Both the position numbers and the translations under genes were made by a program. Below are positions 1 to 9,204 of a DNA stretch of 17,501 bases, in pieces. The notes under the pieces are model-generated. The model searched no databases. It was not told the origin of the DNA and saw only the letters and a list, made by a program, of their open reading frames with translations. Source of the stretch: Bacillota bacterium (lineage in GTDB: Bacteria > Bacillota > Bacilli > Alicyclobacillales > SLC66); assembly GCA_021820825.1 (NCBI GenBank), contig JAKADD010000009.1, positions 1-17,501 of the forward strand. The letters run 5' to 3'. How positions within the stretch are numbered: the first letter of the stretch is position 1; every line of letters starts with the position of its first letter.

Positions 1-124
1 ATGCGCGGACGCGAAGATCCTCATGGAGCAGTCCCTTATAGTCTTTCTTGCTCGCGTACCATTTTGACTCCCAATCTCGAATAATGCCAATTCGCATGCC
101 GACGGGGTGAACCTTTTGACCCAT
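1..124 (-). CDS. rpsC: 30S ribosomal protein S3, 5' part only
   Basis: The visible 41 codons begin [13 protein letters not shown] and continue through RDWESKWYA to LHEDLRVRA, the characteristic N-terminus of bacterial S3, a head protein of the small subunit at the mRNA entry channel. The gene runs off the low-coordinate edge of the window, so the KH domain and C-terminal half are not visible. The ATG at 124 is preceded by GGGAGGG about 10 nt upstream. It starts 15 nt after the rplV stop, so it is the next gene of the S10 operon. Identity is very secure from sequence and position; nothing can be said about the missing remainder. Confidence 0.97.
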   Translation of the reverse strand, partial: MGQKVHPVGMRIGIIRDWESKWYASKKDYKGLLHEDLRVRA

Positions 125-139
125 GCGGCGAATCCCTCC

Positions 140-472
140 CTACTTTTCGGCCACGACCACAGTGACGTGACTCGAATGTTTTAAGATACTGAACGCCCGA
201 CCTTGCGAACGCGGATGGAAGCGCTTCAGAGTCGTACCCTGATCCACGAATACCTTGCTCACAATCAGTTGGTCCACATCCATGCTGTAGTTGTGTTCTG
301 CATTGGCGATCGCCGAACGCAGTACTTTTTCAACCACCGGCGATCCCGCCTTAGGCGTGTTGCGAAGAATAGCGATCGCCTCGCCCACAGACTTCCCGCG
401 GATCAGATCGACCACGAGACGCACTTTGCGCGGAGCGATGCGAATATGCCTGGCGACTGCTCTCGATTCCAT
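140..472 (-). CDS. rplV: 50S ribosomal protein L22
   Basis: This 110-residue protein matches L22 over its whole length: an N-terminal [20 protein letters not shown], the central [10 protein letters not shown] segment, and the C-terminal beta-hairpin region around [14 protein letters not shown] that in other bacteria lines the nascent-peptide exit tunnel and contacts macrolides. I see no duplication or deletion in that loop of the kind linked to macrolide resistance. The ATG at 472 follows a G-rich Shine-Dalgarno (AAAGGGGG) about 9 nt away and matches the family's usual start. The 60-nt gap to rpsS contains a small palindrome (CGCTGCAGCG) but no promoter I can support. Expression is presumably from the S10 transcript. 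Confidence 0.98.
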   Translation of the reverse strand: MESRAVARHIRIAPRKVRLVVDLIRGKSVGEAIAILRNTPKAGSPVVEKVLRSAIANAEHNYSMDVDQLIVSKVFVDQGTTLKRFHPRSQGRAFSILKHSSHVTVVVAEK

Positions 473-532
473 TCCGACTTACCCCCTTTGCCACTTCGCT
501 GCAGCGGCGCCTCCAAGCATGTGAGGCTGCTG

Positions 533-814
533 CTAGCGCGAACGCGATGACTTTTCGTCGCCTGCATGGCCCTTGAATGTGCGCGTCGGCGCAAACTCGC
601 CCAACTTATGGCCCACCATGTCTTCAGAAATGTACACCGGCACGTGTTTGCGTCCGTCATGGACTGCGATCGTATGCCCGACAAACTGCGGAAATATCGT
701 CGATCGACGCGACCAGGTTTTAATCACACGCTTTTCATTGGCGGTATTCAGATGATCAACCTTTTTCAATAAATGATCGTCGGCGAATGGCCCTTTCTTC
801 AGTGAACGTCCCAT
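533..814 (-). CDS. rpsS: 30S ribosomal protein S19
   Basis: This 93-residue protein begins [19 protein letters not shown] and contains the conserved [20 protein letters not shown] and [16 protein letters not shown] blocks of S19, which sits in the 30S head with S13 and contacts the A-site tRNA region. Length is normal. The ATG at 814 has GGAGG 8 nt upstream. It lies 19 nt after rplB and 60 nt before rplV, the standard S10-operon order. No oddities were seen. Confidence 0.98.
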   Translation of the reverse strand: MGRSLKKGPFADDHLLKKVDHLNTANEKRVIKTWSRRSTIFPQFVGHTIAVHDGRKHVPVYISEDMVGHKLGEFAPTRTFKGHAGDEKSSRSR

Positions 815-833
815 ATGAGCGCCCTCCTTTCAC

Positions 834-1664
834 TTACTTCTTGCGACGGCGCACAATATACTTGTCCGTCACATGATGCTTCTTGCGCGTTTTTTTGCCC
901 AGAGTCGGTTTACCCCAGGGCGACATCGGCGATTTCCGGCCAATGGGAGCGCGTCCTTCGCCGCCGCCGTGCGGGTGATCGTTTGGATTCATAACCACGC
1001 CGCGGACGGTTGGCCGCAGCCCCAGCCAACGGTTACGGCCCGCCTTGCCCAGGTTGATATTTTCGTGATCAAGATTGCCCACCTGGCCAACACTCGCCCG
1101 GCACTCCATGCGCACCATGCGCACCTCGCCTGACGACAGACGCAGTTGAGCGTAGTCGCCGTCCTTGGCGAGCAGTTGCGCCTCCGCCCCGGCAGCCCTG
1201 GCCAACTGTCCGCCCTTTCCAGCCTTCATCTCCACATTGTGCACGACCGTGCCGACAGGAATCGAGGACAGCGGCAAGGCGTTGCCCGGTTTGATGTCAA
1301 CGTCCGGGCCAGAATGGATCATGTCGCCAACCTTCAGACCGACCGGCGCCAAAATGTAGCGTTTCTCACCATCCACGTAATGAATGAGCGCAATCCGGGC
1401 CGAGCGGTTCGGGTCGTATTCAATCGTGGCAACACGCCCTGGTATGCCATCTTTGTCGCGTTTAAAATCAATCACCCTGTATTGCCTCTTATGACCGCCT
1501 CCGCGATGCCGCGTCGTAATCTTGCCCTGGTGATTGCGACCAGCGCGCTTGGGCAACGCTTCAAGCAGAGACTTCTCCGGCGTCTCTGTCGTAATTTCAT
1601 CAAATGCCGCAACCGACATAAAACGTCGACCAGGCGATGTCGGTTTATACTTTTTAATCGCCAA
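834..1664 (-). CDS. rplB: 50S ribosomal protein L2
   Basis: The product is 276 residues, essentially the Bacillus L2 length. It starts (L/M)[13 protein letters not shown] and carries [12 protein letters not shown] near residues 52-63 and [13 protein letters not shown] near residues 226-238. His230 in that motif corresponds to the conserved histidine (E. coli H229) implicated in peptidyl-transferase function. L2 helps subunit association and active-centre assembly. I place the start at TTG 1664, because GGAGG lies 8 nt upstream and the protein matches the family from there. A GTG at 1685 would translate the Shine-Dalgarno itself. The initiation site lies in a 12-nt palindrome, annotated separately. 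The gap to rplW is 27 nt. Confidence 0.97.
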   Translation of the reverse strand: MAIKKYKPTSPGRRFMSVAAFDEITTETPEKSLLEALPKRAGRNHQGKITTRHRGGGHKRQYRVIDFKRDKDGIPGRVATIEYDPNRSARIALIHYVDGEKRYILAPVGLKVGDMIHSGPDVDIKPGNALPLSSIPVGTVVHNVEMKAGKGGQLARAAGAEAQLLAKDGDYAQLRLSSGEVRMVRMECRASVGQVGNLDHENINLGKAGRNRWLGLRPTVRGVVMNPNDHPHGGGEGRAPIGRKSPMSPWGKPTLGKKTRKKHHVTDKYIVRRRKK

Positions 1665-1675
1665 GGGATATCCCT
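1664..1675 (-). promoter_or_regulatory. Palindrome spanning the rplB ribosome-binding site and start
   Basis: A perfect 12-nt palindrome, AGGGATATCCCT, covers the 3' part of the Shine-Dalgarno (GGAGGG) and the first base of the TTG start codon. In RNA it could fold as a 4-bp stem with an AUAU loop. Such a stem is weak, so an effect on initiation is only a possibility. Confidence 0.35.
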
Positions 1676-1691
1676 CCTTTACCACTCACCA

Positions 1692-1985
1692 TTAGACGCT
1701 TGCAAAAAATTCCGGTTGCTGTGAGTCTTCCGTCAGTTTGACCATCGCCTTTTTCCACTTGGAAGTGTAGCCGTAATGACGTCCAAAACGCTTGCGCTTT
1801 GGTTTCACCCACATCGTGTTCACCCGCACCACTTTGGCTCCGGGGAACACAGCCTCGACCGCTTGCGCAATCTCGATCTTGTTGGCGTCTCCCGCCACTT
1901 CAAAGGTGTACACGTACAGTTCCATCTGCTTTGTCGAGTTCTCAGTTATGATCGGACGCTTGATGATGTCGCGAGGATCCTTCAC
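1692..1985 (-). CDS. rplW: 50S ribosomal protein L23
   Basis: This 97-residue protein starts [17 protein letters not shown] and has the L23 core [19 protein letters not shown] and [20 protein letters not shown]23 lies at the exit-tunnel mouth and is the docking site for trigger factor and SRP. The start is GTG at 1985, which overlaps the rplD stop in a GTGA arrangement (4 nt shared, 1982-1985). A GGAGG sits about 10 nt upstream inside rplD. This suggests translational coupling of L23 to L4, which would keep the two proteins equimolar. Length and context are normal. Confidence 0.98.
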   Translation of the reverse strand: MKDPRDIIKRPIITENSTKQMELYVYTFEVAGDANKIEIAQAVEAVFPGAKVVRVNTMWVKPKRKRFGRHYGYTSKWKKAMVKLTEDSQQPEFFASV

Positions 1986-2608
1986 TTTGCAAACACCTCC
2001 TCGACTTTTGCAACGCCAGCCGTCGTGATGACCAGACGTTCGTACGCCATCACATCATAGACGTTCAGCCCGTCAGCCGCAGAATAGGACATGCCGGGAA
2101 TATTACGCACCGAACGATACACGCCCTCATCTTTGACCGCGTCCACAAGCAGCGCCTTCGAGGAAACCCCCAACGCTTTGAGCGCGGCGGCCATGACTTT
2201 TGTCTTGGCCTGCGCAAGCGCCAGTTGATCCAGCACAACGATCAGTCCATCCTGCACTTTCGTTGTGAGAGCGGACCGCAGCGCCATCCGCCGGATCTTC
2301 TTCGGCAAAGCGTACGCGTAGCTGCGTGGCGTCGGGCCGTGAACGGTTCCCCCGCCAACCCACTGCGGCGAACGTATACTCCCCTGACGCGCGCGCCCGG
2401 TGCCTTTTTGACGCCAAGGCTTGCGACCGCCGCCGCGCACTTCCGAACGCCCTTTTACTTTGTGCGTTCCCGCCCGCCGCGATGCCAGTTGACTCTGCAC
2501 CACCTCAAACATCGCATGCGGATTGACCGCCGCGTTCCACACAGCGTCCGACAGTTCAATCTCACCGACGGTCTGACCCTGCAGGTTATAAACAGGTACC
2601 TTTGACAT
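1982..2608 (-). CDS. rplD: 50S ribosomal protein L4
   Basis: This 208-residue L4 starts [20 protein letters not shown]. It contains the long exit-tunnel loop [18 protein letters not shown] followed by SIRSPQW and GPTPRSYAY, all wild type in appearance, with no change typical of macrolide resistance. In gamma-proteobacteria L4 also represses its own S10 operon by binding the leader. Whether that applies here is unknown, but a structured leader is present upstream of rpsJ. The ATG at 2608 has AAAGGAGG ending 8 nt upstream. The stop overlaps the rplW start by 4 nt. The gap to rplC is 30 nt. Confidence 0.98.
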   Translation of the reverse strand: MSKVPVYNLQGQTVGEIELSDAVWNAAVNPHAMFEVVQSQLASRRAGTHKVKGRSEVRGGGRKPWRQKGTGRARQGSIRSPQWVGGGTVHGPTPRSYAYALPKKIRRMALRSALTTKVQDGLIVVLDQLALAQAKTKVMAAALKALGVSSKALLVDAVKDEGVYRSVRNIPGMSYSAADGLNVYDVMAYERLVITTAGVAKVEEVFAK

Positions 2609-2638
2609 ACTCTCGCAACCTCCTTTCCCGATCCGAAA

Positions 2639-3262
2639 TTACCGCTTTTTAACCGCCGAACGCACAGTTACAAATGAGTTTCTCGGTCCAGGCAGGGCGC
2701 CCTTGATAAGCAACAGATTGCGTTCCCTATCCACTCGCACCACCTGCAGATTTTGTACAGTTACACGTTCATGCCCCATGCGGCCTGCCATCGTTTGACC
2801 TTTGAAGACGCGGTTCCCATCGATCGAGCCGAGTGAACCGGTGCCGCGATGGTACTTGGAACCGTGCGCCATCGGACCGCGCGACTGATTGTGGCGCTTG
2901 ATGGGTCCCGCCGTTCCCTTGCCCTTTGAAACGCCGACCACATCGACGATATCGCCGTCCTGAAACGTGTCCGCGAACACTTCCTGGCCTACAGCATAGT
3001 CCTGATCCAGCGGACCCCGCAGTTCCCGAACGTAGCGCTTGGCCACCGTGTTGGCTTTGGCGGCATGGCCAGCGAGCGCTTTAATCGGTCGCTTCATGTC
3101 GGCAAACCCCAGTTGAACGCTGCTGTATCCATCCGTCTGCGGAGTCTTGATCTGAAGAACCACACAGGGTCCAGCTTCCACAACGGTTACAGGAACAACG
3201 TTCCCGTCTTCAAGAAACACTTGCGTCATGCCAAGTTTGCGTCCCAGAATACCCTTCATCAT
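2639..3262 (-). CDS. rplC: 50S ribosomal protein L3
   Basis: This 207-residue protein begins (M)[15 protein letters not shown] and carries the L3 signature [21 protein letters not shown] followed by [12 protein letters not shown] and [14 protein letters not shown]3 is an early assembly protein whose extended loop approaches the peptidyl-transferase centre. Two consecutive ATG codons, at 3262 and 3259, follow a GGAGG with spacings of 6 and 9 nt. Either could initiate, and the choice changes only one methionine. It follows rpsJ by 29 nt, in standard S10-operon order. Confidence 0.98.
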   Translation of the reverse strand: MMKGILGRKLGMTQVFLEDGNVVPVTVVEAGPCVVLQIKTPQTDGYSSVQLGFADMKRPIKALAGHAAKANTVAKRYVRELRGPLDQDYAVGQEVFADTFQDGDIVDVVGVSKGKGTAGPIKRHNQSRGPMAHGSKYHRGTGSLGSIDGNRVFKGQTMAGRMGHERVTVQNLQVVRVDRERNLLLIKGALPGPRNSFVTVRSAVKKR

Positions 3263-3291
3263 ACTACACCTCCCGTTGCATAGCCTATCTT

Positions 3292-3600
3292 CTAGAGTTT
3301 GATCTCAATATCCACGCCGGACGGCAAGTCCAGACGCATCAACGCATCTACTGTTTGCGGCGTTGGGCTGAGTATATCGATCAAGCGCTTATGTGTACGC
3401 ATCTCAAACTGCTCTCGCGAGTCTTTGTATTTGTGCGGTGAGCGCAAAATCGTGATGATTGACTTGTCCGTTGGCAGCGGTATCGGACCAGCCACGCCTG
3501 CGCCTGAACGTTTCGCAGTTTCCACAATCTTCTCGGCGCTCTGGTCAAGCAGTTTATGGTCATACGCCTTCAGACGAATACGGATCTTTTGCTTTGCCAC
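3292..3600 (-). CDS. rpsJ: 30S ribosomal protein S10 (NusE)
   Basis: This 102-residue protein starts [20 protein letters not shown] and ends [10 protein letters not shown], matching Bacillus S10 closely across its length, including the [21 protein letters not shown] segment. S10 is a 30S head protein and, as NusE, a partner of NusB and NusG in transcription antitermination. The conserved N-terminus fixes the start at GTG 3600. An out-of-frame ATG overlaps it by one base (ATGTG), described separately. This is the first gene of the S10 operon, behind a leader of about 236 nt with a good promoter. Confidence 0.98.
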   Translation of the reverse strand: MAKQKIRIRLKAYDHKLLDQSAEKIVETAKRSGAGVAGPIPLPTDKSIITILRSPHKYKDSREQFEMRTHKRLIDILSPTPQTVDALMRLDLPSGVDIEIKL

Positions 3601-3615
3601 ATGAATTCCCTCCTT
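3598..3615 (-). promoter_or_regulatory. rpsJ ribosome-binding site with overlapping ATG and GTG
   Basis: AAGGAGGG (3615-3608) is followed by AATTC and then ATGTGG. The true S10 start is the GTG at 3600, with 8 nt between GGAGG and GTG. The ATG at 3602 is better placed (6 nt) but opens a different frame that stops after 10 codons. The 15-nt string AGGAGGGAATTCATG is identical to the ribosome-binding site and start of lepB. Confidence 0.75.
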
Positions 3616-3754
3616 CGTCGCCCAATAGTAACGGCAATCTATATAGCGGCTCTGAACACGCTAACTCCGCCATGGTTCCCGCGCCGTAACAGTCGGGCTC
3701 CCATATGCAGCAGTTGCGCGTTCGCCTGTACACCATGCCGTTTGGACATACTCC

Positions 3755-3812
3755 GCAAAAATTAACCTCATTGGTATCGCATATGGCAGTCGATACGTGA
3801 GCAACCTTTTGC
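3755..3812 (-). promoter_or_regulatory. Structured element in the S10 operon leader
   Basis: Within the untranslated leader of rpsJ there are three nested perfect inverted repeats. The outer helix is GCAAAA with TTTTGC (3812-3807 with 3760-3755). The middle helix is CTCA with TGAG (3801-3798 with 3770-3767). The inner helix is GTATCG with CGATAC (3796-3791 with 3779-3774), closed by an 11-nt loop. The helices are separated by small internal loops. This fold is about 25 nt downstream of the predicted transcription start. It is a candidate ribosomal-protein autoregulatory leader. L4 would be the first suspect by analogy with other S10 operons, but nothing in the sequence proves the ligand. Confidence 0.5.
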
Positions 3813-3842
3813 ATCATCGCAGTCTGAAACCAACAATAAGAA

Positions 3843-3871
3843 ATTATACTAAAGCGTTCGCCAAAACACAA
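3843..3871 (-). promoter_or_regulatory. Promoter of the S10 operon
   Basis: A perfect -10 box TATAAT (3848-3843) lies 17 nt downstream of TTGTGT (3871-3866), which keeps only the TTG of the -35 consensus. Transcription would start near 3836. The promoter lies just after the lepB stop codon, in AT-rich sequence, and is the natural start for rpsJ and the genes after it. I see no terminator between lepB and this promoter, so lepB transcripts may also read through. Confidence 0.7.
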
Positions 3872-3894
3872 GGAAAACTTCAATGAATTCTAAA

Positions 3895-4509
3895 TCACGG
3901 AGTCTGCGGCAGATAATGCTCCTGCGTCGGTCCAATAAACTTGAAATTATTGAGCGGCCAAAACACAAAATCAACGCGCCCTATAACTTTTGAAATTGGA
4001 ATGGGGCCGATTACCCGGCTGTCCTCGCTCACGTTTCGGTTATCGCCCATCACAAACAGATCGCCGGGCGGAACTTTCTCAGGACCAAAGTTTCGTAACG
4101 GATTCATGGGGCCATTGATGAACGGTTCATGCACGATCTTGCCATTCAGAATCAGGTTGCCCTTATACACCTGCACCGTATCGCCCGGAAGACCGATCAC
4201 GCGTTTCACCCAGTCCATGCCATCAGGCGCATGGAAGATAATGATGTCGCCGCGTTTGGGAGGACCAAAATAATAGGGGATCTTGTCAACCAGCAAGCGT
4301 TCTCCATTTTGTAGCGTTGGTTCCATAGAGATGCCATCCACGCGGAACTGCGCAAAGAGGAAATGATGAATCAGCCAGGCAATGACAAGAGCAACCAGAA
4401 TCGCTTTGATCCAGTCCCAGATTCCGCTCCAGGAAGAACCCTTCTGTGGCCGATTGCCCATTTCTGAGATCTCGCCGCCTGATTGCGATGTTCCAATATC
4501 CTCGTTCAT
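3895..4509 (-). CDS. lepB: Type I signal peptidase
   Basis: This 204-residue membrane serine protease cleaves signal peptides from secreted proteins. A short hydrophilic N-terminus is followed by one membrane segment at about residues 33-54 (IKAILVALVIAWLIHHFLF). The catalytic serine is Ser61 in VDGISMEPTL and the catalytic lysine is Lys102 in DWVKRVIGLPGD. The box-E motif GDNRNVSEDSR is at 155-165. The single membrane span and short length are Gram-positive SipS-like. The ATG at 4509 is preceded by AGGAGG with 6-nt spacing. The open frame extends about 98 codons further upstream, but that part covers the leader and the tufA terminator. It sits between tufA and rpsJ, which is unusual for its function. 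It has its own -10 box and leader hairpins. Confidence 0.96.
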   Translation of the reverse strand: MNEDIGTSQSGGEISEMGNRPQKGSSWSGIWDWIKAILVALVIAWLIHHFLFAQFRVDGISMEPTLQNGERLLVDKIPYYFGPPKRGDIIIFHAPDGMDWVKRVIGLPGDTVQVYKGNLILNGKIVHEPFINGPMNPLRNFGPEKVPPGDLFVMGDNRNVSEDSRVIGPIPISKVIGRVDFVFWPLNNFKFIGPTQEHYLPQTP

Positions 4510-4538
4510 GAATTCCCTCCTGTGAGTGGCTGATCGCC

Positions 4539-4555
4539 GTCTGAGCCCATCAGAC
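4539..4555 (-). promoter_or_regulatory. Small hairpin near the lepB ribosome-binding site
   Basis: GTCTGA and TCAGAC form a perfect 6-bp stem with a 5-nt loop, about 18 nt upstream of the lepB Shine-Dalgarno. It is the last of three hairpins in the leader. The functional role is unknown. Confidence 0.4.
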
Positions 4556-4575
4556 CATATAGACCAGTCTATCCG

Positions 4576-4598
4576 AAAAATCGCCGCAGGCGAATTTT
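4576..4598 (-). terminator. Terminator-like hairpin in the lepB leader (possible attenuator)
   Basis: On the transcript strand, TCGCC and GGCGA pair around a TGC triloop. The stem is flanked by AAAA on the 5' side and followed by TTTTT, the form of a short intrinsic terminator. It lies between the lepB -10 box and the start codon, so it could attenuate lepB transcription. The stem is only 5 strong base pairs, plus A-T pairs after one mismatch, so efficiency is uncertain. Confidence 0.45.
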
Positions 4599-4613
4599 CT
4601 TCCCGGCTGTTGG

Positions 4614-4629
4614 TGGCGCGCAAGCGCCA
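4614..4629 (-). promoter_or_regulatory. GC hairpin in the lepB leader
   Basis: TGGCGC and GCGCCA form a perfect 6-bp stem closed by a TTGC tetraloop, about 20 nt downstream of the predicted lepB transcription start. It precedes the terminator-like hairpin and has no U-tract of its own. Confidence 0.4.
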
Positions 4630-4657
4630 TGGAACTCCATTAGCGCATACGGGTCTT

Positions 4658-4663
4658 ATTATA
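4658..4663 (-). promoter_or_regulatory. Candidate lepB promoter (-10 box)
   Basis: A perfect TATAAT lies about 150 nt upstream of the lepB start and 65 nt downstream of the tufA terminator hairpin. No convincing -35 hexamer exists at 16-18 nt; TTGCCG lies upstream with a spacer of only 14 nt. The placement, directly after a terminator and before an isolated gene, supports promoter function. Confidence 0.5.
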
Positions 4664-4727
4664 CATGGCCGGGTGGACGGCAACCACTGACCTTGTGGCG
4701 AGTTGTTGCCCAGTTCCTTTGCAAAAG

Positions 4728-4769
4728 ATGAAAACGGCCGGGCGCACAGCGACGCCCGACCGTTTTCAT
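4728..4769 (-). terminator. Transcription terminator after tufA
   Basis: A 17-bp stem (ATGAAAACGGTCGGGCG paired with CGCCCGGCCGTTTTCAT, one G-U wobble) closes around an 8-nt loop, 8 nt after the tufA stop. The 3' arm contains TTTT and is followed by CTTTTGC. It is A-rich on the 5' side, as intrinsic terminators are, and would end most str operon transcripts before lepB. The symmetry means it could also act on plus-strand transcripts. Confidence 0.8.
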
Positions 4770-4777
4770 GGACAGTC

Positions 4778-5968
<1,191 letters not shown>

Positions 5969-5995
5969 TTTGGATCAGCTCCTCATTCGAAATGG

Positions 5996-8071
5996 TTATT
6001 GCCCTTTGTTCTTGGCGATGATTTCCGCCGCTACTGACTTTGGAACTTCCTCGTACGACGAGAATTCCATCGTATAGGTGCCGCGCCCCTGTGTGCGGGA
6101 ACGCAGGGTTGTCGCATAGCCAAACATCTCCGCCAGTGGAACGAATCCGCGGATCACCTGCGCACCCGCCCTGGCTTCCATGCCCTCAATGCGGCCGCGC
6201 CGGGAATTGATGTCGCCCATGATGTCACCCATGTACTCCTCTGGCACAACGACTTCCACCTTCATGATGGGCTCCAGCAGGAAGGGATCCGCTTTGTGGG
6301 CGCCATTTTTCAGCGCCATAGACCCGGCGATGTGAAACGCCATCTCCGACGAGTCAACATCATGATAGGAACCGTCGACGATAGTTGCTTTCACGTCGAT
6401 CATCGGATACCCGGCCACGATGCCATTGCGCATCGCCTCTTCAATGCCTTCGCCAACGGGCGCGATGTACTCTTTGGGTACCACGCCCCCGACAACCTTA
6501 TTTTCAAATACATAACCTGATCCGCGTTCCAGCGGTTCAAATTCAACCCAGGCATGACCATACTGACCGCGGCCACCCGACTGACGCACAAATTTGCCTT
6601 CTGCGCGCACCTTGTTGCGAATGGTCTCTTTATAGGCAACCTGCGGTTTCCCCACGTTCGCCTCGACTTTGAACTCGCGGACCATGCGATCGACGATAAT
6701 CTCCAGATGCAGTTCGCCCATGCCGGAGATAATGGTCTGTCCCGTCTCGTGGTTCGTATGCGTCTTGAAAGTCGGATCTTCTTCCGCAAGTTTGTTGAGA
6801 GCAAGCCCCATCTTGTCCTGGTCGGCCTTCGTCTTTGGCTCGATGGCAACCGAAATGACAGGATCGGGGAAATCCATCGACTCCAGCACGACGATGTCCT
6901 TGTCATCGCACAGCGTATCCCCGGTGGTGGTGTCTTTCAAGCCCACCGCAGCCGCGATGTCGCCTGAATAGACGTCCGCGATCTCTTCCCGGTGATTCGC
7001 GTGCATCTGCAAAATACGTCCAATGCGTTCGCGTTTTCCTTTTGTCGAATTCAACACGTAGGAACCCGAACTGAGCTTGCCCGAGTAGACCCGGAAAAAC
7101 GCCAACTTCCCGACAAACGGGTCCGTCATGATCTTGAATGCGAGCGCAGCAAACGATTCCTCGTCGTTCGCGGGCCTTTCCATCGGCTCTCCATCTCCGT
7201 CCAGACACTTGACGGGCGGGATGTCAAGCGGCGATGGAAGATAATCCACGACCGCGTCCAGCATGGGCTGAACGCCTTTATTGCGGTAAGAGGAACCGCA
7301 CAGAACAGGTACGAGAAGCGATTGCGTTGTGCCTTTGCGAAGCGCTCTCTTGATCTCCTCGACGGTCACTTCTTCACCATCGAGATATTTGATCATCAGT
7401 TCTTCGTCAACTTCCGCAGCCGCCTCGATCATAAACGTCCGATACTCGGCAGCCTGCTCTCTGTACTCCTCGGGAATGACGCGCGACTCGGATGTGGTTC
7501 CCAGATCGTCGGTGTACACAATAGCGCGGTATTCAACAAGATCAATCACACCGAGAAAATGGTCTTCCGCACCGATCGGGAGTTGAATGGCTACCGGATT
7601 CGACTTCAGTTTGTTGCGAATCTGATCGATGCACATGAAAAAGTCGGCGCCGATAATATCCATCTTGTTGATGTATGCGATTCTGGGCACTTCGTACTTG
7701 TCGGCCTGTCGCCAGACGGTTTCCGATTGCGGTTCCACACCGCCCTTGGCGTCAAACACGGCGACCGCGCCGTCGAGAACGCGCAGTGAACGCTCGACCT
7801 CAACCGTAAAATCGACATGTCCCGGCGTGTCGATGATGTTGATTCGGTGACCCTTCCACTGGGCGGTGGTGGCGGCGGACGTGATGGTGATCCCACGCTC
7901 CTGTTCCTGCACCATCCAGTCCATAGTGGCTGCGCCTTCATGGACTTCTCCAATCTTATGGACGCGCCCCGTGTAAAACAGAATCCGTTCTGTGGTGGTT
8001 GTCTTCCCCGCGTCGATGTGTGCCATGATTCCTATGTTTCGAGTCTTATCCAGCGGGAATTGCCTGGCCAT
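5996..8071 (-). CDS. fusA: Elongation factor G
   Basis: This 691-residue translocase GTPase moves tRNAs and mRNA after peptide bond formation and splits ribosomes with RRF. G1 is AHIDAGKT at about residues 17-24, the switch region contains [10 protein letters not shown]3 is DTPGHVDF at 81-88, and G4 is NKMD at 135-138. The C-terminal domains, including [14 protein letters not shown] and the domain IV region [14 protein letters not shown], are complete. I chose ATG 8071 ([23 protein letters not shown]), with GGAGGAGG upstream and the normal family length. A 28-codon upstream extension of the frame overlaps rpsG and is not supported. The gap to rpsG is 64 nt. Confidence 0.98.
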   Translation of the reverse strand: MARQFPLDKTRNIGIMAHIDAGKTTTTERILFYTGRVHKIGEVHEGAATMDWMVQEQERGITITSAATTAQWKGHRINIIDTPGHVDFTVEVERSLRVLDGAVAVFDAKGGVEPQSETVWRQADKYEVPRIAYINKMDIIGADFFMCIDQIRNKLKSNPVAIQLPIGAEDHFLGVIDLVEYRAIVYTDDLGTTSESRVIPEEYREQAAEYRTFMIEAAAEVDEELMIKYLDGEEVTVEEIKRALRKGTTQSLLVPVLCGSSYRNKGVQPMLDAVVDYLPSPLDIPPVKCLDGDGEPMERPANDEESFAALAFKIMTDPFVGKLAFFRVYSGKLSSGSYVLNSTKGKRERIGRILQMHANHREEIADVYSGDIAAAVGLKDTTTGDTLCDDKDIVVLESMDFPDPVISVAIEPKTKADQDKMGLALNKLAEEDPTFKTHTNHETGQTIISGMGELHLEIIVDRMVREFKVEANVGKPQVAYKETIRNKVRAEGKFVRQSGGRGQYGHAWVEFEPLERGSGYVFENKVVGGVVPKEYIAPVGEGIEEAMRNGIVAGYPMIDVKATIVDGSYHDVDSSEMAFHIAGSMALKNGAHKADPFLLEPIMKVEVVVPEEYMGDIMGDINSRRGRIEGMEARAGAQVIRGFVPLAEMFGYATTLRSRTQGRGTYTMEFSSYEEVPKSVAAEIIAKNKGQ

Positions 8072-8135
8072 GAAATACCTCCTCCTTTCCTTACGTTCTG
8101 GTACGTCTTGTGCGTTTTTATATGCGACTGATGAA

Positions 8136-8606
8136 CTACCACCGATAATGGGCAAACGCCTTGTTGGCTTCCGCCATCCGATGCGTGTCCTCGCGTTTTT
8201 TCACTGCGCCGCCGGCATTGTTGGAAGCATCCATAATCTCATTGGCGAGCCGTTCGTCCATATTCTTCTCATGCCGGTTCTGCGCGTATGTGACGAGCCA
8301 GCGGAGACCAAGCGTCGTACGCCGTTCGGGGCGCACCTCAATTGGCACCTGATAGTTGGAACCGCCTACGCGACGGGCCTTCACTTCAAGCACGGGCATA
8401 ATGTTTTTCATGGCGTTGTCAAATACTTCAACCGGGTCTTTCCCAGCCCGCTCACGTACTTTATCAAATGCGCTATACACGATGTTTTGTGCGGTGCCGC
8501 GTTTGCCATCGAGCATCACCTTATTGATCAGGCGAGTAACCTGCTTGTTTGCATAAACCGGATCGGGCATGACATCACGCCGTGGAACAGGTCCTTTTCT
8601 CGGCAA
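8136..8606 (-). CDS. rpsG: 30S ribosomal protein S7
   Basis: This 156-residue protein begins [21 protein letters not shown] and contains [36 protein letters not shown] and the C-terminal [20 protein letters not shown] of S7, the primary assembly protein of the 30S head. The start is TTG at 8606: AAAGGAGG ends 8 nt upstream, and the conserved MPRKG N-terminus begins exactly there. It follows rpsL by 57 nt. In E. coli S7 represses translation of its own operon through that intercistronic region. Here the region holds a small hairpin (CCGA-TCT-TCGG) but nothing I can match to that site. Confidence 0.98.
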   Translation of the reverse strand: MPRKGPVPRRDVMPDPVYANKQVTRLINKVMLDGKRGTAQNIVYSAFDKVRERAGKDPVEVFDNAMKNIMPVLEVKARRVGGSNYQVPIEVRPERRTTLGLRWLVTYAQNRHEKNMDERLANEIMDASNNAGGAVKKREDTHRMAEANKAFAHYRW

Positions 8607-8663
8607 AAGTGCCGCCTCCTTTCAACTTGCCGGGTATTCCGAAGATCGGCAGATCCCGGGATG

Positions 8664-9083
8664 TTACTTCTTCTTCTTTGGACGTTTCGCCCCGTACTTG
8701 GAGCGGGCTTGCTGACGGTCCTTGACACCCGCCGTATCCAGAGCGCCGCGCACAATGTGGTAGCGGACACCTGGCAAGTCCTTGACCCGACCACCGCGCA
8801 CAAGCACCACTGAGTGCTCCTGCAGATTATGGCCGATACCCGGAATATAGGCGGTGACCTCAATCCCGTTTGTCAAACGCACCCGCGCATATTTGCGGAG
8901 CGCCGAGTTTGGTTTTTTAGGAGTCATGGTTCCTACCCGCGTGCACACACCGCGTTTTTGCGGCGACGGCAGGTCAGTCTGTTCCTTGTGGTAGCTGTTG
9001 TACCCCTTTTGCAAGGCAGGCGCCCCGGATTTTTCCTCAATCGTCATTCGCCCTTTACGCACAAGCTGATTAATCGTCGGCAC
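8664..9083 (-). CDS. rpsL: 30S ribosomal protein S12
   Basis: This 139-residue protein, the Bacillus-type length, contains [24 protein letters not shown] and [16 protein letters not shown]12 lies at the decoding centre. The two lysines that mutate to streptomycin resistance in other bacteria are present (Lys56 in PKKPNS and Lys101 in RVKDLPG), so this allele looks streptomycin-sensitive. The start is GTG at 9083, with GGAGG 8 nt upstream and the family N-terminus [11 protein letters not shown] immediately after. An in-frame ATG 18 codons upstream would translate the Shine-Dalgarno and is rejected. The gap to rplGB is 121 nt and has no convincing promoter. Confidence 0.98.
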   Translation of the reverse strand: MPTINQLVRKGRMTIEEKSGAPALQKGYNSYHKEQTDLPSPQKRGVCTRVGTMTPKKPNSALRKYARVRLTNGIEVTAYIPGIGHNLQEHSVVLVRGGRVKDLPGVRYHIVRGALDTAGVKDRQQARSKYGAKRPKKKK

Positions 9084-9204
9084 GTCGCACCCCTCCTTCT
9101 TTCCAAATCCGCAAGGCCACAGACCCTGGCGGTTCATTCCTTGTGCAAATGAAAGAGATCTGGCAGGTCAACATGATCCTGAACCCGCGATCTCGATATA
9201 TCGC

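Noticed and set aside
3560..3883. Cysteine-rich minus-strand frame of 107 codons in the S10 leader
   Set aside because: Its first ATG lies upstream of the predicted transcription start, internal ATGs have no Shine-Dalgarno, and the end overlaps rpsJ out of frame. The CxxC-like spacing is suggestive but unsupported.
8072..8155. 28-codon upstream extension of the EF-G frame
   Set aside because: It overlaps the end of rpsG and includes the fusA Shine-Dalgarno; EF-G proteins start at [12 protein letters not shown].
9084..9204. Possible promoter before rpsL (TTGACC with a downstream hexamer)
   Set aside because: At 16-18 nt spacing the -10 candidates (such as TTGCAC) match poorly, so I do not call it.
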